From Plicaturopsis crispa FD-325 SS-3 (lineage: Eukaryota > Basidiomycota > Agaricomycetes > Amylocorticiales > Amylocorticiaceae), in NCBI GenBank assembly GCA_000827205.1, contig KN832578.1, positions 143,504 to 207,503 on the forward strand: a DNA stretch of 64,000 nt. Reading direction: 5' to 3'. The notes under the pieces are model-generated. The model ran no database searches. It was not told the DNA's origin and saw only the letters and a program-made list of their open reading frames with translations. Position numbers and translations under genes: made by a program. Positions 40,995 to 51,583 of this stretch are shown piece by piece; the first letter of the stretch is position 1, and each line of letters starts with the position of its first letter.

Positions 40995-41933
40995 ATGAAT
41001 CGCGAAGAAACAGCGACACTCTCCTCGCTGCCATCCGAACTGATCATCGAGATCTTCGACATCGCCGCTGCGTCCTCGAAGCGCACTGCACTCGCGCTTT
41101 GCCTTGTCTCTTCATGGTCATACAAGCTCGCGCGCCGCCATCTTCTTGAAAACGTCGCGCTCTCGACGCCCCGCCAGGCTAGGCGGTTCTTGTACGGACT
41201 GCGAAATGCGAAGGATTGCAATAGCAACGCAGCGATAGTGCGTCGCATGTGGCTCTCTCCGGCGACGCGCGAGGACTGCATGATCGGCCTCATGCCCCAC
41301 CTCAGAGACCTCGCTATCACCCCAGTATCGCTGTGTAGCAGTGTCTGGGCATGGGACAGCTACGCCACCCTCTCTGCTCACCGTCCCTTAGCCCCACGGA
41401 GCTGTGACCTCCGCCTCACGTTCATCTCCTGTCCGAATATCCAGGCCCCCTTCGCGAAGTTCTACAGGCAGGCCGTTGCTGAAGATGAGAGTGCGCGCCC
41501 CGCTATCCTCAGAAGTGTCACCCATCTATCGTACGCCTTGACCTCGTACGACCGGGGCTGCAGGGCCGTTATCGGATGGTCGCGGTGGCATCTCTCAGAC
41601 AACATATTCCCGCGGCTCACGCACTTTGCGCTCCATCTGCCTATGATACCTGAATACGTCAGGCTCGAGTCCTTATGCACAGACGCACTAGTGAGTCGTA
41701 GCCCGCCACTCCAGGTCGTGGTTCTTGTCATCACCGCGAGAGTGCGATCCGTGTGGATGCCTACTTTCTTTGCTTCGCTCAGCGAGCGCTTTCCGCGTGT
41801 GCGCATATTGGAGATGCCTGAAATGTTGGGCAATGATGTTGTGGACGGGAAGGAGTGGCTGGAGGATATTCGCACCGGAAATGGTATTTGGGACAGGGCG
41901 CTTCGATCACATCCAAATCTCCCTTTCGCATGA
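40995..41933 (+). CDS. F-box-like protein (short family), 312 aa
   Basis: Intronless, start MNREETATLSS at 40995. It has LPSELIIEIFDIAAASSKRT, SWSYKLARRHLLENVALST, MWLSPATREDCMIGLMPHL, CDLRLTFISCPNIQAPFAKF, VTHLSYALTSYDRG, NIFPRLTHFALHLPM, VVVLVITARVRSVW and the signature EWLEDIRTGNGIWDRALR. Sister of 15829-16770 in inverted orientation. It is intact and thus probably a functional duplicate. Confidence 0.8.
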   Translation: MNREETATLSSLPSELIIEIFDIAAASSKRTALALCLVSSWSYKLARRHLLENVALSTPRQARRFLYGLRNAKDCNSNAAIVRRMWLSPATREDCMIGLMPHLRDLAITPVSLCSSVWAWDSYATLSAHRPLAPRSCDLRLTFISCPNIQAPFAKFYRQAVAEDESARPAILRSVTHLSYALTSYDRGCRAVIGWSRWHLSDNIFPRLTHFALHLPMIPEYVRLESLCTDALVSRSPPLQVVVLVITARVRSVWMPTFFASLSERFPRVRILEMPEMLGNDVVDGKEWLEDIRTGNGIWDRALRSHPNLPFA

Positions 41934-42370
41934 TGGTTATCCTGCCCGCCATTGTACGCTGTACATGGTGTCTGCTGCACTGTAACTGTTGTGCTGACGT
42001 ACTGGCAGTTGTCGAGTTTGTGGAGCATCCCGCCGTCAAGGGGCACACTCGAAGTCTCACTATGCGCCGATTTCTGTTGGCCCGCTATCATCTCATCGGA
42101 CTTGCTCCTTTCTCTGACACTGTCCAATCAGTCATTCGATGGCGAAGAAATGGAGGGGCTAGGATAACAGGCCGGACGCCGCAAAGGTCTCCAATCTCGT
42201 AGGCGTTGTTTGGTTCCACCGCGGCAGCCAAATACAGCAGCCACAGTATTGACCCCTGTACGGTTAGCCCTCGGAGGCTCGGACAATATTGGCCCCTCTG
42301 CAACCCCTCGGACCTCCGTTGACCATTCTCTGGTGCTGTTCTAACATTCAAGACAGGAAGTGCGTTGAAT

Positions 42371-43330
42371 ATGGCATCGGTAGGCGACTACGACAAGGGC
42401 TCGGTGCTTTCTTTACTGCCACCCGAGCTGATCCTCAAAATTCTCGACCTCGCCGCTGCCTCGTCGAAGACTTCTGCGCTCGCTCTCTGCCTCGTCTCCT
42501 CGTGGACTTACAAACTCGCATGGCCCCGCCTCCTATCCACCGTCACACTCGCGGGGGGCTTGCAAACGAGGGAGTTCATGCTGATGCTGCTCTACTCCTG
42601 CAAAGACGGAGACAACACCGCCAGTGCAGCGCTAGTGCGCCATCTATGGCTTGCCCAAGAAACATCAGACCTCAATCCCGTGTACTTCCCTGCCATCTCC
42701 GACCTTGCCATCACCCCCGAGCACATATACTACGCCGCCTACTGGGACGCCCGGGACAGCCGCTCCGACAATAGCCACCTGGGATACATCTTCCTGGACG
42801 ACCCCCCGCAGAGCCGCACGCCCCTGCGCATGACGCTGCTTCCCACCTCCTCGGACACCGCGTACTACATGAAACGGCTCGCGAGGGACGCGGACCTGGT
42901 GTTCCCCACCGTCCTCGCGCGCACGACGCACCTGTCGTACGCGCTGTTTGTGGACGAGGCGGCCGTCCGTGTGGTCTTCGACTGGGCGGTGCCGCTCCTA
43001 CCGCTGTTCACAAGCCTGACGCACCTCGCGATGTCCTTGCCCGAGGCCGCGTGTCCCCAGGAAAGGCTGCAGCAATTCTGCGCCAACGCGCTCGCTCGTC
43101 GCCCGACGCTCCAGGCTTTGATTTTGGTGGTATCTGCCTCCGCGCGCGCGAAGTACACGGGCATGGATATTGCATCTTTGGATTCATTGCACGAGCGGTG
43201 GCCTCGCGTTTACATTATGGATGCGGAAGGTTCTCCTGGCGACATTTCGGCCGACGCGTGGCTGGAGGATGCTCGGACAGGAGATGACTTTTGGGCCAGG
43301 GCCGCTCGGCGTTGCGCGATGGCTTCGTGA
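42371..43330 (+). CDS. F-box-like protein (short family), 319 aa
   Basis: Intronless; the ATG at 42371 (MASVGDYDKGSVLSL) is the first in frame. It has LPPELILKILDLAAASSKTS, SWTYKLAWPRLLSTVTLAG, FPAISDLAITPEHIYYAAY, LRMTLLPTSSDTAYYMKRL, TTHLSYALFVDEAAV, FTSLTHLAMSLP, LQALILVVSASARAKY, WPRVYIMDAEGSPG and the signature AWLEDARTGDDFWARAAR. The motif FPRLTHLA is altered to FTSLTHLA. Same orientation as its neighbours at 41 and 44 kb. Confidence 0.8.
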   Translation: MASVGDYDKGSVLSLLPPELILKILDLAAASSKTSALALCLVSSWTYKLAWPRLLSTVTLAGGLQTREFMLMLLYSCKDGDNTASAALVRHLWLAQETSDLNPVYFPAISDLAITPEHIYYAAYWDARDSRSDNSHLGYIFLDDPPQSRTPLRMTLLPTSSDTAYYMKRLARDADLVFPTVLARTTHLSYALFVDEAAVRVVFDWAVPLLPLFTSLTHLAMSLPEAACPQERLQQFCANALARRPTLQALILVVSASARAKYTGMDIASLDSLHERWPRVYIMDAEGSPGDISADAWLEDARTGDDFWARAARRCAMAS

Positions 43331-43514
43331 CCTTGCCCTCCCCGTGCTCCTGGCAGTGCAGATCATCGAGGAACATGCATCAATAATACGAGTCTGACTC
43401 ACATCCTCTACACGCTTGATTCCTGAGTGTCCAGCGCCCAACGATATCGTCTGGCAAGATTCGGACACTTGCTAGCGCTTTGTAATCAGCAGCGCTTATC
43501 TCCCCGTGTACTAG

Positions 43515-43730
43515 CTGGGTGCGACCATTCTCCAGTGTGCCGAGACGTACGAGACCGCGGAGATCGGGACAGTCGTCTTACTGGTCAGAGTTGAATGAAA
43601 CGGGGGCGTTGACACGCCACCGATGATTCGGCGTCCTCGAGCTCATGCGTTTTTTCGTTCCGTGGAGAATCGAGTCTGGAGATGTCCTGGCCCAAGTCAA
43701 GGAGTCCGTGTATTGGGTCGAGAGTGCCAC
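43515..43730 (-). pseudogene. relic of a long-family coiled-coil F-box gene
   Basis: Scattered identity to the 5' parts of the genes at 34145-35545 and 37252-38754. GTGCGACCATTCTCCAGTGT and CGAGACG.ACGAGACCGC at 43518-43565 match the region after the F-box. GAAACGGG.GCG.TGACACGC and CCTCGAGCTCATGCG at 43594-43650 match the coiled-coil region. Intervening parts are deleted and no frame survives. Confidence 0.6.
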
Positions 43731-44163
43731 GACCGGTTCACGCTCAGATAAGTCACGCCAGCATGAGACAGATCGCGGTTCCTCGCCGTGTATTGCGCGT
43801 TCCCCGTCGTCTTTCCGCCTATGACTGTAGGCAAGGGATATATTAGAGGCTGTCGAAAGATGTATTAAACGAGCTAGAGAGTAGTAAGAGGAAGAGACTT
43901 GAGGAAGACTGTCAAAGTTCGATAACTTCCTTACGTAAGCACATAGTTACCGCGCCCGTCTGTGCTAAGTTTCCACTTGCGCACTCCCACAACTGGAACC
44001 ATCCATGATATTCAGCTACGATTTTGCAGATATCGAGAGAACTTTTGAAGTCGGTATGTAGGTCTCGATATATAATAGTATCATTTGCGAATCTGACAGG
44101 AAATGTTGTCACAGGACTCATACACACGGCGCGACGCGTGCACTAGCACCTTGTAACACGGTC

Positions 44164-45530
44164 ATGTCGGATTCGTTGGAGGACGAAGACAAGGCCGTGG
44201 TATCCTTACTACTGCCATACGAGCTGATTCTCCATGTTTTCGACATAGCCGCCGCCTCGTCTCAATCCACCGCCATCACGCTATGCCTCGTCTCCTCCTG
44301 GGCACGCACCGTCGCGCGCCGCCGCCTTCTCCACACCGTAGCTCTCCCAACCGAGCGCCAAACGGACGCATTCCTGCACATGCTCGGAGCCCAACCAGAC
44401 CCCGCCGTCGACGCGGCGCTGGTGCGCCGTCTGTGGCTGCTCCCCGGCCGTGCGCGCCTCGTGGACTGCATGGTCGGCCATTTCCCGAACCTCACCGACC
44501 TCGGCATCACGCCCATGGGCCTATTCTACAGCCTCTGGAAATCTGACACATCACGCCCTCGCCTCCCCCCGCCGAACTGCGACCTCCGGCTCACGCTCAT
44601 CCCGTCCCCGCTCGCAGACTGGGCCATGCACGTCCTGACGTCTGTCCAGCCTGGCAGCGAGCACCCCGCGATCCTCGCGAGTGTCACGCACCTGTCCTTT
44701 GCGCTGTTCCAACAGGGCCCGTGGGTGAGGGGTTTGCTCCGGATGGTCGCGCACGCACATCTGCAAAAAGGGAAAATGCTCGCGTAACTCTCAGGTGTCT
44801 CAGCGCTCTCAGCAGTTGTCAGTTTCGGCACATTTCTGAGAACATCTGAGAACCTCGGGCCGAGCGTGCGCGGGGGGCTCGATTGGATTCAGTAATAATG
44901 TTCCTGTTGCTTCAATAATCGGACTCTCGCTGTGTAAATAATCTCAAGGTAAAGCACCATGGTATAGCTATGCCTACACGCTACAGGAAGAAAAATCGGA
45001 GGGACAGCTTGCCCACAAAACAAGCTACATGCTGTTTCGTGGTAGGAAAGGTTGTCAAACGCGAACATAGTCTTGCTTGCGATCAGATGCGGGCACGTGG
45101 CGTCTGAGAGATGCTGAGAGCTCTGAGAGCGTCTGTCAGCACCTCTCAGATCGCGTTAGGTTGCGGAGAGCCTGAGAGCGCTGAGAGAGTTGTCAGACGT
45201 TCTCAGCAACCTAAATTTTTTGCAGATGCACTGCGTATATTTTCGCGGCTCACGCACCTCGCGGTCTCCTTGGTCAACGGGCTCCTGCATGGGGAGCTGG
45301 ACTGGTTCTTGGCCCACGTGCTGGGTCCGCCGTCGCAAATTGAGGCGTTGGTGCTCGTGACTGCGTCGGTGCGGGCGAGGTACGCGGAACGAGATCCTGC
45401 GTTATTGGGATCGCTGCGAGAGCGGTATCCCCGCACATATGTTGTCGACGATTCCCCGGGCGAACCGGTGGACGCGTGGCTGGAGGAAGCTCGAGGAGGG
45501 GATAGTATATGGGACAGGGCTATGCGCTAA
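44164..45530 (+). pseudogene. F-box-like gene (short family) split by a 471 bp element
   Basis: The 5' part (MSDSLEDEDKAVVSL, YELILHVFDIAAASSQST, SWARTVARRRLLHTVALPT, FPNLTDLGITPMGLFYSLW, VTHLSFALF) is open to MVAHA at 44757. The 3' part resumes at 45229 as LRIFSRLTHLAVSL, then ALVLVTASVRARYAERD and the signature AWLEEARGGDSIWDRAMR with stop at 45530. Deleting the element restores one frame of about 300 codons. Any transcript reading into the element stops at 44787, giving a 207-aa truncated protein. The otherwise perfect coding parts suggest a recent insertion. Confidence 0.85.
44758..45228. mobile_element. 471 bp non-autonomous DNA element in an F-box-like gene
   Basis: The termini are inverted repeats CATCTGCAAAAA...TTTTTGCAGATG. 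Further in, CTCAGCGCTCTCAG near the left end is inverted as CTGAGAGCGCTGAG near the right end, within clusters of CTGAGAG motifs. The coding frame reads MVAHA-LRIFSRLTHL across the excised site, implying at most a CA duplication. No transposase. Different from the 20778-21324 element. Confidence 0.8.
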
Positions 45531-46004
45531 GGCACGAATATCTCCAACAGGCGTGCTATCCTGCCTCACCATCGTCGGAATCCGACTCTCGCGGGCGTGG
45601 ACGCCGCTTTCCCGCCGACGTCTGTATGAAAGTGTTTTGGATCTCCATGAGTCAGTTGAGCATGTACTTATTGTTATTGTGATTTCTACTATTGAAGCCC
45701 GTTCAGACATCCTCGGCTTCAGCTACTGAGGACAGTGAAGTTCGTACCATGTCCGGGGGGCCGCGCGCATCTCAACGACGCGATATATTATAAGTGCTCT
45801 CGCGCGTCTATCTCGCGCCGCGCAACATCCGTTCGCGTACCCCCGTCCATACTATTAGGCGCACCCTTCCCTCGTTGTCGCGTTTCAGGCTCGGGTGTTT
45901 TATTGGCTGTTGCCAACAGCGCCCACGAGGGCAGCACGCGGCGCTAATTTTTTTAGACCTCGACCGCGACGTGCGCTGTCCATTTCTTTCCTCCTCTCAT
46001 CGAC

Positions 46005-46874
46005 ATGGCGCTAGAATTATTATCCTCCTCGAAGGTACCCGCATCCGCGCAGTCCCTCCCCACTGAACTAGTCTTACGCATCTTCGACCTCGCCGCGTCC
46101 TCTTCGAAGGCCTCCGCCCTCGCGCTCTGCCTCGTCGCCTCCTGGGTGCGCGCAGACGCCCTGCGCCACCTCCTCGCGGCGGTCACCATCCACAACGACC
46201 GCCAGCTGCAAGCGTTCACCGACGTGATGTCCGCGTCTTCGCAGCGGATCGACCCCGCGGCGGTGCAGCACGTCTGGCTCGCCCTCCCGAGTCCCGCCTG
46301 CGCGCTCGTCGCCCGGCTCACGCACCTCACGCACCTCGCCATCACCGTCCCGTCCCTCTTCCACACCGTGCACGACGAGCAGCTGTTCGGCTCGGACGGC
46401 GCGCTGCACATCACGGTCCTGCCGACGCAGTTCGACCGCTGCTGGTTCGACCTCACCGCGAAGCGCGCGGCGATGCCGGAGGACGAGCGGTCGCGCGTGT
46501 TTGAGCGCCTCACGCATTTGCACACGCCGTCTGCGACGCCGCGCCTCGTCCGTGCGTTTCCTGGACTGACACATCTCGCGATGCCGTTGCCCGTGCCGCT
46601 GCCCGCCGTTGGGCACGTAGGTGGCACGTGTGGTGTCGCGCTCGCGTCGCCGGTGCTTCGGGTCCTCGTACTGGTCGTGTCCCCCGCTACGCTGGCCACG
46701 TGTGAGCGCAAGGACATCGCGGGGTGGGTCCGTAAGTACAGGGAGGAGGATCCGCGCGTGTACGTGCTCGAGTCCGACCCGAAAGACCTCGAGGCGGAGT
46801 GGATGGAGGAGGTGAAAGGCGGCGACTCTGTATGGGACAGGGCCGTCAGACAGACACAAGCATGGGTGGCATAG
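46005..46874 (+). CDS. F-box-like protein (short family), rightmost copy, 289 aa
   Basis: Intronless, start MALELLSSSKVPASAQS. It has LPTELVLRIFDLAASSSKAS, SWVRADALRHLLAAVTIHN, LTHLTHLAITVPSLFHTV, FPGLTHLAMPLPV, LRVLVLVVSPATLATCERKD, DPRVYVLES and the signature EWMEEVKGGDSVWDRAVR, with M for L and K for R. The middle is shorter and more divergent than in the others; together with the 5.6 kb copy it may be an old lineage. It closes the F-box island. Confidence 0.78.
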   Translation: MALELLSSSKVPASAQSLPTELVLRIFDLAASSSKASALALCLVASWVRADALRHLLAAVTIHNDRQLQAFTDVMSASSQRIDPAAVQHVWLALPSPACALVARLTHLTHLAITVPSLFHTVHDEQLFGSDGALHITVLPTQFDRCWFDLTAKRAAMPEDERSRVFERLTHLHTPSATPRLVRAFPGLTHLAMPLPVPLPAVGHVGGTCGVALASPVLRVLVLVVSPATLATCERKDIAGWVRKYREEDPRVYVLESDPKDLEAEWMEEVKGGDSVWDRAVRQTQAWVA

Positions 46875-47770
46875 TGGCGTTTATTCCAACGACATTCGTT
46901 CTTACGATGTATATATTTGCGTGTTTGAGGCGGTTGTAATTAGAGGTTTCGCGTAGATATAATATTAGTAACTAGCAGTGACCCGTGCTACGCACAGGAT
47001 TTTACGCAGATGTACAGCTGCATGGAGTATTCACACTTCACAGTCTGAGTAACAGTATTTTCGGTCATGCCGTGAAGGTCAGTCTATTGAAGGCGCCCTT
47101 CCCCGCCAACCTTCGGTTGGGCGGCTCAGGGCCTGCTGTACCGATGAGCTCAGCATGCGCTTATAACAGCTTGAAGCAGCGTCTACTAACGTCCACACCC
47201 ATCTTGCATGGGCATGTTAGTACAGACCCGGCCCGTGAACTTGTTATCCTACTACCCGTCACCTGTGTTTCTCCAGTGGTTTCTTCTGCCTGAAAATACT
47301 GCTTTGTGCTTGCTTGTGCGCAATTAAAGTTGCCGGTGCATTACTGTAGCTTCAATTATATCCGTGACATCCAGTAAGTCAAGTACCTTTGTTTCTATCT
47401 ACTTAAGAAAGTGGCCAGTGCACCCGTGCATTACTTACACCTATCACTTGCTACACCTATCACTTGCCTGTCTTGCCCGTCGCTCGTTGCCCGTTGTAAT
47501 TTATAAGTAAACAGTGACCTAGGGTGCGAGACGAAAGCGTTGAACATTCAAGATTGAACGTCGAATGGCCGGTTGCGCGACTGACCGGTTTCCCGGATCT
47601 GTGTTGGACTGTTTGGCGAATCCGCGTCGGTTTGTCGCCAGCCAATCAGGTTGTCTTTTTGTCTTGTCTTTTTGTCTTTGTCCACCCAGGTCTTTTGTAT
47701 TCTAGGATACGAGTCTGTATAATACACAATTGCGTGCCGTGCATTGAACCGCGTCGCAAGGCAAGGTCGT
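46875..47770. other. intergenic with Helitron-like end, no gene
   Basis: Next to the Helitron-like site (46972-46998) the DNA contains GTGCACCCGTGCATTACTTACACC near 47419, reminiscent of the same hairpin. No gene recognised. Confidence 0.45.
46972..46998 (-). mobile_element. Helitron-like 3' terminus
   Basis: Minus strand: hairpin CCTGTGC-GTA-GCACGGG (one mismatch), TCACTG, CTAG, then T. It matches the Helitron rule (hairpin about 6-12 bases before CTRR, insertion next to T). If real, the element extends rightwards into 47 kb; its other end was not found. Confidence 0.45.
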
Positions 47771-50700
47771 CTACTTCTTGACTTTCTTCGCCGCGGCGGG
47801 TTTCTTTTTCTTCGCGGCCTTGATAAGTTTATCGTTACTGATGTCGTCTGCTTTCTTCGATGCCTTCTCGTCGTCAGACGCGTCGCCCACGTCTTCCTCG
47901 ACCTGCCAAAGGGTCAGACGTTGTGTATGAGCCGCATTAGCCAGGGGTACTCACGTCGAAAGCATCCTCGAGGTCCGGCGCAGGCCCGCCCGCAAGCTTC
48001 TTGGGCGCCTTGCCCAGGTCTTCGGCCTTGTAGAAGGGAATGGGATGTTCTTGCGCATTGTACCTACAGAAATCATGTCAGCGACAGCGAATGGAGGCTT
48101 CCGAGCCCCGCACTTTTTCGTCAAAGCCGTCTTCGTGGCGGTCGATATCTTCTTGAGAACGTCGACATCCTTGTTTTGGCCCACGCCTAGTTCGACCACG
48201 GTGTCCCAATCTTCTCTGGAGAGATAGTACTCGTCCATGCGCTCTATGACCTCGTCCACGGCACTCTATTTTGCCCATTGAGTAAGTCAGCGGGCAGTCC
48301 CACTAGAAAGGCAAGAGACACGTACGGCGCCGACCTCCATCAGTGGCTTCACGATGTGCGGCACGAGCGCAGGCAGGTACGACTGCCGCATCTCGGACTT
48401 GTTCCCGGATACCTTCAGCCGCATACGGATTTGGACGTCGCCCAGCTGCCGGCTTAGCTTGTTCTGCTTCGAGTTCTGGCCTAGCCATCTGCGCGTCCAC
48501 CCTTCAGTATGCGATGTTATGGAGCGGGAATGATGGGACGCACGCAGGGAAGCATATAGGATTGGGTCCACCGAACCCGGAACTCGTCCCGTACAAGAAA
48601 GACGACGGCCGGATGGTCGAGCACACCGCATGCAGTGGCATCAGTGACCAGTGCTGCTCCGGACTAGGATGTATATCATCGTTAGCACGCAATACACCAG
48701 TCACACAGGCCGTTTTCTTACCCATGAATGAGCGAGTCGACTAAGTCACCGTCGGAAATAGAGGATGCGGCTTTGTCCATCAGCTCGAGCTGCTTGAGCA
48801 CTTTTTCCGGGCCATCCAGGTTGCGCACTCTCGCGGGCTGTGTTTTGAGGTAGTTTTCCTAGAATGACGAGGGTAAGTGCACGGATCAGTCTGAAGGTGT
48901 AGGAAGACTGACCTGAATAAACAGCGGCACAAAGGAATGGTCGTGGAAGTACAATTCCATCTTGTCACCGAGGGTCTCGCGTGCAGTGGACGAGAACATG
49001 TATGGCCCGAGCATCTTGTGCGTTATATCGAACGGACTCATCATCGAATACTTCTCGTTCTTCTTGGCCCTGCAAAGCGCACTGCGGCTTAGCGTATGGC
49101 GCAATGGGGGCAGCAAGCAACTGACAGGTCTTTGCCCTCATCAAAGTCCATCTTATCGCTCTTGAGCTTCCACGTCGACAGCATATTAAGTACTTGACGA
49201 ATGTCGGATTGCGCGCCGGCAACGAGCTGGTCGACCACATTGGCGGGTATCTTCAGGCGTTCCCTGTGGAGAGGGTTAGTTCCGAAAGTGCCCCCCGAGT
49301 CAAGTGAAAGCGACACACTTGTAGACGATCGACAGAATACGTGACCGGATAGCATTTGCTTCAGGTCTATGCTGGCGGTTAGTCGTCTAGTGCACGCTGA
49401 GATAGCAAGTACTCACTTTCTGAAGGGTAGGTTGAACGTCGAGCCCATCAACGGCTTTAGTTTCTGTGCCGTCCGGTCGTTTGCGATGCATATGATCGGT
49501 ACCTAGCGCATACTCAGTACATGGTCATATCTGACGAATGGTGTCGAAACTGACTTTGGACTTCTTGATGAGAGCGTTGAGAGCGCCCACACCGCCCCGG
49601 TCACCTGCGGACATACCGTCCACCTCGTCCATGATAAGACAGGACTTGTCCGTGATGGCTACGCCCGCCGCATTGGTCATCTACACTTAACCGTCAGCAT
49701 CGCGGTCATGACGAGGCATAAAGCACCTACCCCGCCACCGCCCATCCATCCATCCAGAGAGGCGTTGCTAATATTTGTCGCATTCTTCATGATGTGAGCC
49801 CCTCCCTACCCTGCAGAGAACAGGAATCAAACAAAACGCACCTCGACGAGCCTTTTACTCCTGGCATCACTCGCATTTAATTCGATCGGGGTAAAGCCCT
49901 CGAGCTTGGCGACTAGATGTGCACTCGTAGTCTTCCCAATACCAGGAGAGCCGGTGATCATCACAGCACGAAAAATATTCATCCCACTCTTCCCCGGTTT
50001 TTTGAATCCGGACTTCAAGCTGACTGGCCTAAACGATGTGTCAAATTCTGCAAAAAAGCGCGACAAGGAGTCACAACCTACCAGTCGTGCAGCCATTGCT
50101 GTAACTTCTCGATCTGCCCCTTGTTTCCGCAGATTTCCTTCAGGGTCTGCGGGGCATACCTCGTTGTCCACAACTGCGACGAAGCGTCGGGGGCGTGGGC
50201 GCTATAGGTCCTGATTAGCACAGGCGGTTCAAGTTGACGCGGAGAACTGACCTCTTCGCGTCCTTCTTCTCCCTCTTTTCCAGATCCTTTGCGGCCTGCT
50301 TGATCGCCTCCTGGTCTTTCTCCATCTTCTTCCGGGTCTTCTCATCTAGTTGAGATCCGGCAGGCGCCTTCCGCGTGGCGATGAGATTGAGGAACTCGTC
50401 CTCCGACAGCGTGCGGAGATTGTGCTTCTTGATTGCAGCGAGCTTGGATGGCCCAGCTGCCTCGCCAAGCACCACATAGTCTGTTTTCGACGACGGCTGG
50501 CCCACGACTCGGCTGAAGATACGAGAATCAATATGGGGGGTCATGGACTGGATTCGTGTACTTACCCGCCGTAGCGTTTCGCAAGGTCGACAGCCTCCTC
50601 GCGCGCGAACGCGCTGAGTTCACCGGTGAATACGAATGACAGGCCCGCGAGACAGTCCGGTGCGCCATTTGGCACCTCCTTGGACCCTAGAGCGCTGGGA

Positions 50701-51583
50701 CCAGCGAGCTTGGCCGCCTTCGCCGCTGCCCAGCTGGAAGCAAGTTAAAGATCATGAGTGGACCGGAATAGACACGATAGACGTACTCGAATGACTTTTT
50801 GGCAGGCTTGTCTTCTCCTGTGTCCTTCCCGTTCGGTTTCGCAGGTTTCTTCGCGGGCGGCTTGCTCTTCTTTTTCTTGTCCTTCTCGTCGTCGTCGTCG
50901 ATGAAGTCATCCTCGTCAGAAGTCGGTTCATATTCGTCCTTGCGCGATTTCTTGGGTGCGGGCTTGCTTTTGGATGGTAGTGATTGCCGCGGTTTCGCGG
51001 GCTGCCTTGAGGAGGAGGCCACAGGCTTTTTCGGTTTCTCCTCCTCCTCTTCATCGCTGGATACAAGGGCCGCAGCCTTCTTGCGCTTGAGAGTGGGCTT
51101 AGCCGGGGGCGTCTCGTCGTCGTCGCTAGAAACTAGGACGGCGGACTTCTTGGCCCTGGGAGTAGGTTGTGGCGCAGGTTTCACGTCTATGTCCATGAGC
51201 TCAGACTTGGTCTTGGTCTTTGAAGGCGTCGCTTTCGCTTTTCTTGGAGATTTCCTATACGCCTGTCAGACCATACACATTGCATCTGGCTGGGGACGCG
51301 TACGTTTCATCGTCGCCTGATTGTAGTCGCGTCAGGCGTGTCCCAAGATATGGATCAGCAAACACGACTCACTGATTTCAATAGCGTTCCCCTTCTTCAG
51401 CCCCTGCGTTGATTTGGGAGTCTGAAACGCGTCCGAGCGACCGTTAGCGTCGCTCACGCGTTGGCTATAGAGACCACTCACCGCGGTCGATTGGCTCGGG
51501 CGAGTCTGGCTGCTCCCAAAGAACGCGCGGATATCTTTTCCTGGTGTTGGAGTAGGTTTCGTGGACTTGACTGGCGGTGCCAT
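47771..51583 (-). CDS. RFC1: Replication factor C subunit 1 (large clamp-loader subunit)
   Basis: RFC1 is the large AAA+ subunit of the clamp loader that opens and loads PCNA at primer ends. The start [12 protein letters not shown] at 51583 precedes [10 protein letters not shown], a PCNA-interacting-type motif. A long Lys/Ser/acidic linker follows (about 51200-50800). The BRCT domain (about 50690-50400) has [29 protein letters not shown] and [12 protein letters not shown]. Walker A is [17 protein letters not shown] near 49940, with [10 protein letters not shown] after it. Walker B is [12 protein letters not shown] near 49630. The C-terminal region ends in a Lys-rich tail [13 protein letters not shown]. 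About twelve short introns interrupt it; not all borders were fixed. Domain order and content fit an intact, single-copy nuclear gene. Confidence 0.93.
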
